64,000 bases of DNA from Malachius bipustulatus (Eukaryota > Arthropoda > Insecta > Coleoptera > Melyridae). A model generated the notes under the pieces. The model was not told where the DNA came from. It saw nothing but the letters and a program-made list of their open reading frames with translations, and ran no database searches. The translations under genes and the position numbers were made by a program. Positions 50,870-62,277 of the stretch are shown in pieces; positions within the stretch are counted from its first letter, which is position 1, and every line of letters begins with the position of its first letter. The stretch covers positions 27,091,144 through 27,155,143 of the forward strand of contig OU342634.1 in assembly GCA_910589415.1 (NCBI GenBank). Reading direction: 5' to 3'.

Positions 50870-51852
50870 ATGTCCCTTCTCGCCACTGACATGGATAGTT
50901 GTGGCAGATGTGTAAAATACACTCTTCTGATAATAAATCTCATAATTTCTGTAAGTAATAAGACCTGAGGAAAATTATTTCAGCATACATCACTACATTT
51001 ATGTTCAACTTGATCACATTTCAGATTTTAGGACTTTTAATCTTCGCCATAACTGTCTGGATCATCGCCGACAGATCCTTCATCAGCGACTTGCTCGGCA
51101 CCAACCTCTACATCGGATCCGCTTACGTTTTAGCGATCACGAGCTTTCTCCTCGTGTGCGTTTCATTCATCGGATGTTACGGTTCGATCAAAGAAATCCG
51201 ATGCACGCTGGTCGGTGTAAGTTGAGACTTCCAGCATGCACAGTGCCGAGTACTCTATTAATTTTTATTAATCACCAGTACATCACAGCCTTGTTTATAA
51301 TCACGATGACCATGTTCATCTCGGCCGTGCTCGCGTTCGTGTTCAGGGAGAAAACCGAACTGAACCTGTACAACGGCATGGTCACATCGTTGCGCTTCTA
51401 CGACACCCACCACAGCTACAACTACGCCTGGACGGAGACCCAGCGAAGGCTCATGTGCTGCGGCGTCGAAGGGCCCGCCAACTGGCACGCGCGTTTAAAC
51501 GACCTGCCCGACTCTTGTTGCAAGCCGAGCGGAGGGAGAGTTCAGGTGAGTCGTGTTATTGTTTACGTTCTGACCTAATTAAATGGGTTCGATTGTTTTA
51601 GGCCTGCCATCAAGTGTTGCATCAGAACGAGTTCACTTTGTATCAGAAGGGGTGTCTGGAAGTCGTCAAGGAGTATTCCAAAAAAAATGCGATGATTGTG
51701 GGAGTTTCAGGGACGATTTTATCAGCTCTTGCGGTGGGTGTTTTTGTTCCTTTTTAATGGTATAATTGATATAATTCATGTTTTGTATTTTGCAGGTCCT
51801 TGCGATGATATTTTCTTGCATACTGTTCAAGCTAATCAAGTATTATGACTGA
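50870..51852 (+). CDS. Tetraspanin, five coding exons
   Basis: Joined exons: 50870-50950, 51025-51216, 51279-51545, 51602-51733, 51796-51852, all GT-AG and phase 0, giving 242 residues. Four membrane segments lie at about residues 17-40, 57-78, 92-113 and 212-236. The large extracellular loop has the signature CCG (RLMCCGVEGPANW), then DSCC, ACH and KGC, making six cysteines. The N-terminus has the usual juxta-membrane GRCVKYTLL. Tetraspanins organise membrane microdomains with integrins, receptors and proteases. A second in-frame Met (MDSCGRC) is an equally plausible start and gives the more usual N-terminus. GC content of the coding exons is clearly above the surroundings. The subfamily cannot be told from sequence alone. 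Confidence 0.93.
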
Positions 51853-54181
51853 AATTATTCCACGGTGGTATTTGAATCCGTCCATTTTGTATGTATTTTT
51901 AATCAGCATTTTATAAATATTTTTATTAAATTTTTATTTGTTTTCATATTTTTTGAGTATTTTTTTAATGACAATTTTATAAAGTTTTATACCAGATGTA
52001 TTTTTATTTTTATAATATAAATACTTAATTCAGTAAAAAAACAATGTCTTTTATTTCATACTAATACATTATAACTAGATAAACGCTTGGTTACCGTAAC
52101 TATAAACATATTCATAACTCCCTTGGGAGTTATACTGGACTGTTATTAATCCATAACTCCCTCTATGGTTACTATTTGTTTACTTCTGGTAACCATTGGA
52201 TGTTGGTTTTGTTATTGCATTGTTGGTTTTGAATATTTGGATTTCATATGTCATTTTCTATAAACTTTTCAGTTGATATATCCATGGTAATCATGCTTAC
52301 TCAATTATTAAAAATATTAGTTTATTTTAAAAACCAACAGATTTGGTTTTTATATTTCATTTTGTATGAAATAAAATAAATTATGTATCACGTGAGTTAT
52401 TGGATGTTAATAACCTCGGGCAACTTAACAATCCCTCGGGACATTAACATCCTCATAACTCCCTTGATACATATTATTATTATACATATTAACTATTATT
52501 TGATAAACACCACAATTATTATAGTATGAGTGGATAATACGCACGATGTCGGAGTGCTTGAAATAAAGCAAGTGCTTTTAAGACCCGGTATCAATGAATA
52601 CATTACGCTGGTTATTATTATTAGTACATTTTTAAAGCATTAAATTTTAGAATATTTGAAATAAGATTTACAAATATCTGTCATTAAAATATTATTTGGC
52701 GTAACAGTGTACCCTCCAATCAAAAGGTTGACATTTAGACTTTGTTTCTGGGGTTAAGGTGCATTTAAACATGCTCGGATGTTTTTTAACTAAGCATTGA
52801 AGGTTACCGATAATAAAAAATAAATAACATCATTACAAAGTATGATGTTAACATTTATATTGTAATGACATAAATTAATAAAAAGCAAAATTAGAGAAAA
52901 TTATTTATTTTAACAATATCGAAATTGAAGCACTTCGTTCAAAGCCAAGGATATATTAAATATGAGATTTAGAATCCTATACATACTTTAATAACTACAT
53001 ATATAATATAAATAATAAAAAATATAGATATATTACAAATCTTGGGAAAATAATAAGTAAATGGGCCCACACATTTGGCATAGGAAAATGGGAACGTTTC
53101 AAATAAAAAAATATCAAAAATCTCTCAATTATATAAAACAAAACAGTCTTCCATATTCAGGTATATGTAGTAAGTAGATTACTAGAAGTAATTTTATTGA
53201 ATAATAATAATTATTATTATTGATAAGTCATTCATTACTTCATATTTGTAGTAAAATATAAAATTTCTAATAGGTATATTAGTAGTTCTACATTTCTACA
53301 ATTATTATTTTAAAATAATACATACACTAGACTAACCGAACCAAATAAATAATATATTTTGGGTATATTTTCATTTAAATGATACACTTCACATTTAAGG
53401 GGAAGGATTATCTTTTTTCATGTCTAAAACAATAAACCAACATGAATGAAAGCTACTTTTTCTATGACCACGGCTAGAAGTTATCCTGCACAACTTTTTT
53501 AACAATATGAAGCCACAATATTAAAACTTTCTACTGGGTGATGCTGTTATGGTACTGCCATACATTTCTTTTCCTATCATTATTTTCTTATTTATTCCCA
53601 CACAGGATGTTTCTAGATCTCTATCAGAGCTATGGAAGCAGTAATGTGATGCAAATGTACACAAAGAAAGTAATACAACCATTACCTCTAACTTATTTAA
53701 TTGATGTGGCACTTGTACCGGCAGTGTAATTCAACTAATACAATTTTACTTTGACCTCTGAGATTACGTTTTTCATTAAACTTCAGCTAGAAACGTCAAC
53801 ATAAGCCCATTTTAGAATTCTGAGCACATTTTTTAAAAAGATTGAATAACATACAAGAAATTTTATTTTAACCATAAAGTTTTTTATTAATGTGGTCGTA
53901 GAAAAAGTACAATGTGCAACCCGAGTTATAAAGCAATAATGCACCCATAAAATTACACATCAGTAAGCAACTACTTGTAACTTGTAACTCTTCTCTATAA
54001 TATTTTCCAACTTTTGGCCATATATAAATTTGAATCAATATTATACCCCCAGAATTATGGGACACGGGACTTTTATTTCTACAGGAAAAATCTGAAGAAT
54101 CCATTAATGCTTGAAACACCCCTGGAATCTTTTATCATTCTTTCTCTCAATCTGAGTAAAAATTAATAACCGAGTGACGGA
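51853..54181. other. AT-rich intergenic region
   Basis: Holds the tetraspanin 3' untranslated region and long AT-rich stretches. At 52100-52470 several short inverted motifs of CATAACTCCCTT/GGGAGTTAT occur, suggesting a decayed palindromic repeat. No gene was recognised. Confidence 0.4.
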
Positions 54182-55090
54182 ATGTTCTAGAAAATTCACA
54201 GTTATGTTTTTATGCTAGGCCCGAGAATGGTTACATAAAATGTTTCAGAATGTTCGAGAATGTTTTAGAATGTTGTAAAATATTTTGTAATTTTGAAAAA
54301 CGTTTTAGATTGTTCCATTATATTACAGAATGTTCTAAAATTCAGAATATTCTAGAATGCTGTATTAAATCTTCTAGCCTTGAATGTTTCAGAATGTTCT
54401 GGAAAATGTTTTAATAGTATAGAATGTTCAAAATACTTCATAATTCTAAAAATGTTCGAGTTGGACTGTTCTAGAATGTTCCAGAGTGTTGTGAAATGTT
54501 TGAAATGGTTCTAGAATGTTTGAAAATATATTAGAGTGTTCTATAATATAATAAAGTTTCAATGTCTGAGGGAAATATTCTATAATGTTGTTTACAACCC
54601 TCTAGAATGGTTTAGAATGTTCTGTAAAATGTTCGAATGTTTGAGAATATCCTAGAATGTTTTAAAATGTGTAAAAAAATTCGTAATTTTGAAAAAAGTT
54701 TAAGATGTTACATAATATTACAGAATTTTCAGAACGTTGGTGAATACTCTAGAATAGTTTATAATCTTCTAGAATGTTCTAAGATGGTTCTAGAATGTTT
54801 CAGAATCTTCTAGAATGCAGTATAATATTCTAGAATGTTCAATTAAAGACTGGTCTGGAATAATTGTGATAAAAGGTTCTATAATTTGCAACAATGTTGG
54901 AAAATGTTCTGTATTGTTTGTTTAGAAGGTCCGATAATATTCTAGGATATTTTGGAATTTTTTAGAATCGTCTGGAATGTTCTAAAATATTCTGGAATAT
55001 TCAAGTGTTTTATACATTATAGAATGTTACACAATTTTCTAGAATGTCCTGGAATGGTTTAAGCATGTTTCAGAATGTCCTAGAAATTTA
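54182..55090. repeat. Degenerate 10-bp array, unit AGAATGTTCT (heat-shock-element-like)
   Basis: About 900 bp are built from degenerate copies of AGAATGTTCT, often as TTCTAGAATGTTCTAGAA-like runs. The unit is made of alternating GAA and TTC blocks separated by two bases, which is the pattern bound by heat-shock factor (nGAAnnTTCnnGAAn). Looser copies occur at 63120-63700. It lies about 6 kb beyond the 3' end of the Hsp110 gene. The repeat itself is clear; a regulatory role is inference. Confidence 0.8.
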
Positions 55091-55773
55091 TTTATCCAGT
55101 TATGGTGGATATAAATTTTAAAAAAATAAATGAAGTCCAAAAATGTTTGGGTTCCATTAGAGGTGACTTTGGTACACAAATATTCCAATATTCCATAATA
55201 TGCAACACGAGGTATAAAAGTGTAATGCAACAATGTAAAAAGTTGAACCTAAATTCGACATAAAAATGTCTTCATTAAGTTTGATGGATGTTATATTGCA
55301 AGAATCCCGATCCAACTTCTTCCCACAGTTGCTTAAAGCCTGTCTTGAAGGATCATTTCATTATTATTACATATAAAACTTTATTCCTATAAAGTAGGAA
55401 AATATCGTTTAATAAAATAACACTTAAGACCTAAGAAACACAAAATGGAAACTAACAGATAACGAATCAATAAACTTCTTTATGTAATAAATAGTAAATG
55501 GAATTACTATTATTATTATTGTATATAACTTTCAATGATTTATTGGTTTGAAGACAGATAGCTACTCTAGTGATGTTTTAATACTTATGACTAATTAGTT
55601 CTTAATTGAGTCAAATATATTCAGGCCATGATCCGATTTTAATCGTCTTTATTCCCACAACTTTCTTAGAAAACTCATGTCAATTTCCATTCAGTATTTA
55701 TGAAAAATAATACGTATCACAGAATTTAAGTATGGCTGTGCTCAATGCTCAATTATTATTATTTATTACCGAT
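55091..55773. other. Intergenic region, 3' flank of the TMEM272-like gene
   Basis: AT-rich with short ATT runs. The right part should be the 3' untranslated region of the minus-strand gene at 55774. Nothing else was recognised. Confidence 0.35.
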
Positions 55774-57139
55774 TCAGTTTGATCGAAGATTCTCATTTTG
55801 GTCGGTGTGAAACACAATAGTGGCTATGCTGATCGAGCACAAACAGACCGTTATTATACCTAAGATGATGTACACTGACGTTATAAGCCAGAAGGCGAAC
55901 AGATAAAGATTCTTATTGCAGTATTTATCTAATTTTGGATCATAATTTGGTTCGTACTCTTTATAAACCCATATCGAACCTGAAAATAAATATTTTTGTT
56001 TTCATCGCACAATAGCATTCTTTGACTTGTGTCTCACCTATGATGAACCATCCCAGCATAAAACAGTTCAACAAAGTTTGCGTGGGACTTTGTCTTAAAT
56101 GCTCTTCTTGTCTCTCTTCTTCAGTTTGTCGAACTCTCGCGGAAAGATGCAACAGTTGCTTTAAGATTCCAAATATTCCTGAAACATTCTCCGCATTGAT
56201 AAATTCTGCCAAGATCGACCTTAGATGGTAAACTCACCTCCAACTAATAAATAAACAGGAATGTACTGTCCCTGGGGACAATCGTGTAAATAAACAGATC
56301 CCATGACGATCATGCATATTGGTATAACTATTGTAACGCCCAAAATTATCGTACAACCCACTAAAAAGATTCACACATTTTATTTTCAATTTTTAACAGA
56401 ATAATAATAATAATTTACAATAAATACAAGATACTTTGGATCAACTACTTGAAACATCAAGGAGCAAAAAAATTGCTTCAAGGCAAACATGAAAACTAGC
56501 ACGTGTGGTACATTTGACAGCTTTCTCTTGCAGCATCAAGGTCGCTGTACTAGTCAACAGTGCACCAGTGTCGGTGTACATGGATTAAAAGCCTTAAGCA
56601 GTAGGATTATTAACCCAATCTATCATGACCTGTCTCAAGACATTTAATTAGAATTTAGTAATTTAGGGAGGTGGACTCGAGTTCTGTAATCATGCAAACG
56701 CTTTAATGTGCCAACTAGCGTAAGCTTTATATTGTTGGACTCGAGTCGAGTAGTCTGGCTGTACTGTAGGTACTCAAGCCCAAAGTTTCACCTCCACCTC
56801 ACCCAAAAATTATCAGCTTTTGATACGTTCAGTCGATCATTCAATACTTACAAGTTCCTAATATAATAACAACTACATTTTTAAGAAAGTCGACAACTCC
56901 TTTGCTAGTCTTCTGGGCCTCGCGTACCCTTCCAAATAAGGTATCATAAGAAGGTGGCGGTGCTGCAAAAAAGTTAATGAGCGGAGATTTACTGCAGCTA
57001 TTCGGGGCACATCGAACTCACCATTTGGGTTAATTGCCTCTTCATAAGTCGGTGGTGCTCCGATATCTGGGACACTGGAACCCCCCTCGTCTTGGTATAA
57101 AGGGGGCGCGTTGTTTACAACTATATTTACACCTGTCAT
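55774..57139 (-). CDS. TMEM272-like four-helix membrane protein, five coding exons
   Basis: Joined exons on the minus strand: 57139-57022, 56962-56852, 56360-56238, 56178-56038, 55979-55774, GT-AG throughout and in phase, giving 232 residues. The cytoplasmic N-terminus is proline-rich, with PPLY, PPTYEEA and PPPSYDTLFGRV motifs (PPxY-type, potential WW-domain ligands). Then come a membrane segment (TIILGVTIVIPICMIVMGSV) and the family signature DCPQGQYIPVYLLVGG. A second helix ends in ILKQLL, and a polar loop with EEERQEEH follows. FMLGWFIIG-SIWVYKEYEPNY, YCNKNLYLFAFWLITSVYII and a last helix complete it. The order matches the TMEM272-like family of unknown function, which is expanded in insects. 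Confidence 0.85.
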
Positions 57140-59160
57140 ACGGACGGAAGCAACTTTCTTCTACCTAATTTCATATCAGTGTTACAAGACCATAACTACA
57201 ATATGGTTCAAAATTCCCTCATAGTTCCATTTGATAGCAAACTGTATGAAAACAATAATGCCACATTTATCTCGTAAAAAAAGAACGAGAAGCTGAGATT
57301 TTGTTGGACTATTTGGAAAAGTAAAGTAAAGAATATTATGTTTATGATTTATGATGACCTGACTGACCATAAAAATGATTTGATTTTTGTTTATTTTTTT
57401 TTTACAATTATAAAAAGAAGAGCTAAACTGACAAAACAAAACTTCAAAGCTCAATTAAATATGTGTCAGTCATATCTGTCATTATTTACCTTTGAATATA
57501 AAACACCAACACCAACCTTTTTTCGGTCGAAGGCTGTTTTGCCGGTTATAATAATAATTGACGCTGTGAGTGTTCACGTCACTTTGGCGGGGTCAAGTTG
57601 AGAAAGCCAAACAATATAAAATTACAATAATCTGATGTGATTCAATAATTTTAGACTTGCATTTTTGTGATATTATTGTGATTCACAAGGATAATTTATG
57701 AACTGCAAAGATTACAAGAATTAATTTGTGGCATCGGCTTTCATCATGATCCTGAAATATTTTAAATAAAGTCAAAAAGTCTGCTCTAGAATTAACATTC
57801 AAATAATTTTTGCGGAAATCAATAAAGCTTATGACTATGATTTGAGAAACTGATGAAATTATACTGCATTATGGTACTACCGCATGCAGCACGACCACCT
57901 TGCCATTTATTATTTATATGATCTTATATTTTTCAGGTCATTTTTTACCACCATATTCTTCATTATTTTATTATTGTTTGTGATTTCGAAGCAAAATTAA
58001 TAAAACTTTAAACATAAAAATTATTGCCACTAAAAAAACTTAAACTCTGGGGTGCGCTCGAAAACATATACAGGGTGTAGATTTTCAAAGCGGGCCATAA
58101 GGAATTAGCATTGCCAAAGTTATTTTTAAGGATTCCTGCTCGCCGTTTAAACTGACAGAAATGGTTTTGTGTCAAAATGAAGTTAAAATTATTGCGCATA
58201 TAGAGCCATTGATAGCAGGAAATTTGAGATGAACTCGGACGTTTCAGTGGAAACTGAAACTAGGGTTGGCCTAAAATATTAGAATTCCTCTCTTTATTGT
58301 TCATTCCCCTTGGTGGAAATGGTTACAAATACACGAATCGATGACATTTTCATTGTTCCCAGTTGTCGTAACTTAGTCGAAGTTTGAAGTTCACATCGTG
58401 AATGTGGTCCTGAAGTTTTTACTGTAAATTATTAAAAAACCAGGTTTAAAATATTCATATAAATAAACTCTATATGTTCGTATGTTCTAATGAGGATTTG
58501 GATCTTTGATGTTAAACGTGAAACTTTACAGTAAATTTGGCAAACCTGCAACTGTGAAATGCTTGTTTATTTGGAATCATTCCCATTAGCCCGCCCACTG
58601 ACGTCATTACTGACATCAGCGTCTATTCGTCTTGAAGTTTTATATTCAAAATTGGCTGCGTCCAGCATACCGAGACTTATAAATATTATAAATAAATAGT
58701 ATTAAAAATACTAATAAATACAATTTATGAAGAATAATAAAGAGTAACAAAGGACAAATCCACTTGGAATCGTTTAAAAAAATAATAATAAATAAAACTT
58801 TTTAAAGCGAATTTTCAACCAAGAACCCAAATCCCAAAGGATAAATTAAAAAATCAATAAATAGAGGAAGCAGGTTCATGAAAAGTTATGGAATCAAAGT
58901 TAATGAGAGAGGACTATAATAACAAGTTTAATATTTAAAGTTTCCTTAATAATAAGGAAACGCGAACAAAGCAGAAATCTTCTGTTTGCTGACTATTTCC
59001 GCCGCAGCAAAAGTTTACCATTTTCACTAAAAAATACGCTGATTTTGACGTCAAATTGTGTCAAAAATTTTGGAAGGTTGTGCTCTCATGTTAAAACTTA
59101 ACGTTTTTCGAAGTTAATATGATATATTACCAACTTTTTGTGCTACCGAGAATGCCAATC

Positions 59161-59195
59161 CTAGTAAGCGTCAGTGTCGGTAATATAGGAACACT
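59161..59195 (+). repeat. Terminal fragment of the dispersed repeat
   Basis: CTAGTAAGCGTCAGTGTCGG and the following TAATATAGGAACAC match the terminus of the copies at 18685 and 48374. It may mark the end of a decayed copy to its left. Confidence 0.55.
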
Positions 59196-59290
59196 ATCCG
59201 TATCTCAACTGTTATGACTAAAGCTGTATCTAGTAAATTGTGTTGTAATTGATTTTGTAATGCAATTAAGTGACAATTAGGCTAAAAATA

Positions 59291-59400
59291 AGGCCATACC
59301 TCTAGCCTCTACAGCTAGGCTAGGGCACAGAAGAACTATTACTATTGTTGTTAGTTCTTCATCTGACCTGACTCTAGCTGTGCTTAGGGTATGGCATGGC
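59291..59400. repeat. Imperfect hairpin, about 110 bp
   Basis: The left arm GCCATACC...CAGCTAG...GAAGAACTA is matched by the right arm TAGTTCTTC...CTAGCTGTG...GGGTATGGC. Three stem blocks of 8, 7 and 9 bp are separated by unpaired stretches, with a loop around 59340. It could be a tiny MITE or a fold in a non-coding transcript. Confidence 0.35.
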
Positions 59401-60197
59401 CAAGGCCAACATATTATTTATGGTACAGGAACAGCACAGCTTCTGAATCTGGACTATGAAACATACCTTCACAACTCATGGAGATATGACCTAACTAAAC
59501 TGTTCAAAGTAAAATTGGACAGTATAAAAAACGAGTGATGACTGATGATGAATAAGATCAGTTTGTTGATCAAAATATCGAGTTTAAAAACTTCCAAGTT
59601 CTGGAAGGTCCCATGCAGAAGGGTACAAAAACATTAGTGTCCCCTAACTACCAAAATAATTATTATAGATGAGCACTTGTTTTTACTTCTTACCTGGAAT
59701 TTTTTTCCAAATTTTGAAAAATTTATTTTGAATTTTGAATTTTTTTTTTATTATAATAAAAAAAATTATAAGAAACAATGACTTCTCATAGAATCAATAC
59801 ATTATCATCAATGTTGCTGGATGATTAAGTTGACCGAAAATTATATTTGTATGAAAACTTCGAAAATAACTTTAGATAAATCAAATATTCGAAGAAAATA
59901 TTTTCAAATTTTTTTTTTAATCACTTGAACAGAAAATGTAAGGAAACACTTTTAATAAATAACTGTTCTATAAATAAATGATTCCTGTAAAATTTTTAAC
60001 TCAATATATCTTTATAAACCTACCTAAGTATTTAGAAAAATTTCAGCAATTTTTATTTTTAATAAAACCTAGCTATACTTGAAAAGAATACACGCCACTG
60101 ACCCCTGCCAGCCAAGTCAGTCATTCTAAGAACCTCTTCTAAAAATAGTAATTCTAATTTTATCACTTCAATCATCTCAAAACAAGCTAGCCTGAAC

Positions 60198-60666
60198 ATG
60201 GCCTGGGATATTGAAGTATTTTTTGAATGCTTAATGTATTTAAATGAATATTACTTTTTTGTATACGCATTTAACCAAATTGTGGTAGCAATAGCAAAAT
60301 TTGGAACTTTAATTTTAACGCCCTACGTTGAACCGGACGCGGGGACACTTACCGCAGTGCTAGTGGCCGAATTACTAAAAATTGTATTATTCAGAAAATT
60401 TAAAGAGATAAAAAGAGGTAAATACAATTTTTTTAAATCAATTATATCAGCTTTTTGAAAAATAACTTTCAGGATTAGTCACCGGAGCAACGACATTACT
60501 AACACTAGTAACACTAGCGGGAATTGCTTACATGTTCTTCATCCAGTGTCCCATATTGAAGCTGGAAATAATTCTGAACTCCATTTTACTGATGCTGACA
60601 ACAACTGAAGTTGTGTGTGGACTTATGCATTTTTGTAGCTGTTTCAAGAAGCCTGTGTACTATTAA
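60198..60666 (+). CDS. TMEM216: TMEM216/TMEM17-family transition-zone protein, two exons
   Basis: Joined exons: 60198-60417 and 60473-60666, GT-AG with a 55-bp intron and phase kept, giving 137 residues. The protein has four hydrophobic helices in 137 residues, a polar turn PYVEPDAG after the first pair, and a basic loop RKFKEIKR. The last helix, LKLEIILNSILLMLTTTEVV, resembles the conserved C-terminal helix of TMEM216 (145 residues in human). Family members sit in the ciliary transition zone with MKS and tectonic proteins. TMEM17 and TMEM80 are alternatives from the same family. An AATAAA lies at about 60681. Confidence 0.65.
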
Positions 60667-61346
60667 TAGGGAAAATACAATAAAACAACATTTTAATATA
60701 TTGTTTTTAATAAACACCATTAAAAAAATTACAACAAAGAAATTTGTTAAATAATTTAGATGGAATGAAGCAAAAATTCAAACTTTCAAAAACTAAAAAT
60801 GCATGAAACTAACTTGAATTCGGTGCAGAAGGCCCTTCTGTTTCTCACTGGCAGCCAGCCCGCTATCACAATATAAACAAATTTTGATCACATTTTTAGT
60901 TTTAGTTGGGTTCTATACAAAATACTTTGAACACTGGTACCGAAAACGTATTATAACTGAAAAAGATAAACAGAAAGAGCCACAGCAATAATAATACTAC
61001 TAATTACCTGCATTATTAAAGAGGGGTCGTAAAGCTGTTATTATTAAAGACTGTTGAGTGAAACCAATTTAATTTACAAGAGATATGATGAGGTAGCATC
61101 ATCTTAAAAATAAAATAAATTAAAAGACAAACGATTTTTACAACACACCGGAAAGTAATGACAAATAAATGATTAATATTCGTTTTTAGATAAGGGTTCA
61201 CTAATTTAGAAGCCGCCCTTCCAATAATAATTTCAAGCTAATGCTACACTCACCATCACCTCGTCTCCACCATCATCTCGCATAAATGAAACCGTGTAAG
61301 TGGTAATTAATTATACATAAATACACTGTGAATTGGCTAAGTTAAC
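60667..61346. other. Spacer between convergent genes
   Basis: 3' ends of the TMEM216-like gene (plus) and the Hsp110 gene (minus) meet here. The sequence is AT-rich, with no repeat ends or coding frames recognised. Confidence 0.4.
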
Positions 61347-62277
61347 CTAATTATTCGACCATTCCATATTCTCGTCCGCATTATTCTGAGCTTTCTCCTT
61401 GTTACTCTCCCCCGACGCTTCCTTGCCATTTGCCTGAGCATCACCGGCGGTGCTGTTCTCCTTGGGGGGTGAGGGCGCTTTAGGGATGGGCTTGTTGAAA
61501 ATGGGATGTACTGTGTTGTCGAGGTTTCCTTTCTCTTGTCGCAGCTGAGCTACGGTGATCGGCGGAGGCAGGTGCTTTGGAGCTGATGCCAGTTTAGATC
61601 GAGAATTTTCCAAAAATTGAGAAGCGGCTCTTAGAGCTTGTTCTGCACGTTTGATGTCGTCATCCGTTAGATGAGCATATTTTGGATCCTTATTTCTGTA
61701 AAAAGAAGACAAAATGTCAGCCGACCACCACAAATAAAAATAAAAATTCAACTCACCTGATCTGATCGATAGCTTTACTATAAAGTTGCAATCCGCGACT
61801 GAAATCCTCAATTATAGCGGGTCTCAGTTCAGCTTCGATGCGTCTCTGCTGGATGGGCTCGCCCTTCGCCTTGAGCTCGAGCAGATGATCCTGGTAGATC
61901 TGCCGTGTGCAGTCTTCCCCCTTCTCGTACAACCAGTTCTCCATGGCGTCCAGTTGGCTTACCAATTGATCACGGTCCGAATCGAGGACATAGGGGCCCA
62001 GCTCACCGTCGGCCGACAGTTTGCCTGAACGAACAAATCGAGTTGGGGGAGGAGATTAAACGAAAATTGCGGGCAACTCACCTCTGAGCTCGTAGACGTA
62101 TTCCTCGAGGGCGTTACGAGCGTCTGCCCGTTCCTTTTCCTGTCTGTCACAGGCGATCATTTTGAATTCCTGCTCGGTGTACTGATTGATCTCCACTTGG
62201 GAGAAACCCTCTGTGAGGCTGTCGATCGGGAGCTCGATTTCTACCACCTGTTTCTTCTTCTTTTTAGTGTCTCCTTC
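61347..62277 (-). CDS. Hsc70Cb: Hsp110/Hsc70Cb (HSPA4-type) chaperone, last three coding exons
   Basis: Minus-strand exons 62277-62082, 62024-61757 and 61695-61347, GT-AG and in phase, ending in the stop at 61347. They encode the C-terminal domain: EFKMIACDRQEKERADARNA, then ALEEYVYELRGKLS, QLDAMENWLYEKGEDC, AELRPAIIEDFSRGL and KYAHLTDDDIKRAEQA. The C-terminal tail is disordered, with PKAPSPPKEN and ends NMEWSNN; Hsp110 proteins lack the EEVD of Hsp70. The first exon here starts after a Lys-rich stretch (TKKKKKQVVEIELP) and is in phase 0, so exons for the ATPase and beta-sandwich domains lie beyond 64000. Hsp110 is the nucleotide exchange factor for cytosolic Hsp70 and part of the disaggregase. 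Confidence 0.93.

Larger units (their letters stand above)
57140..60197. other. Intergenic region between divergent genes
   Basis: Upstream sequence of the TMEM272-like and TMEM216-like genes. It contains a GGGTGTAGATTTTCAAAGCG repeat fragment at 58075 that starts with the same ACAGGGTG-type end as the fold-backs, a terminal fragment of the dispersed repeat at 59161-59195, and a hairpin at 59291-59400. Open frames here are short and unsupported. Confidence 0.4.

Noticed and set aside
54182..55090. The AGAATGTTCT array as the Hsp110 promoter
   Set aside because: Hsp110 is on the minus strand with its 5' end beyond 64000, so this array is downstream of the gene and cannot be its core promoter.
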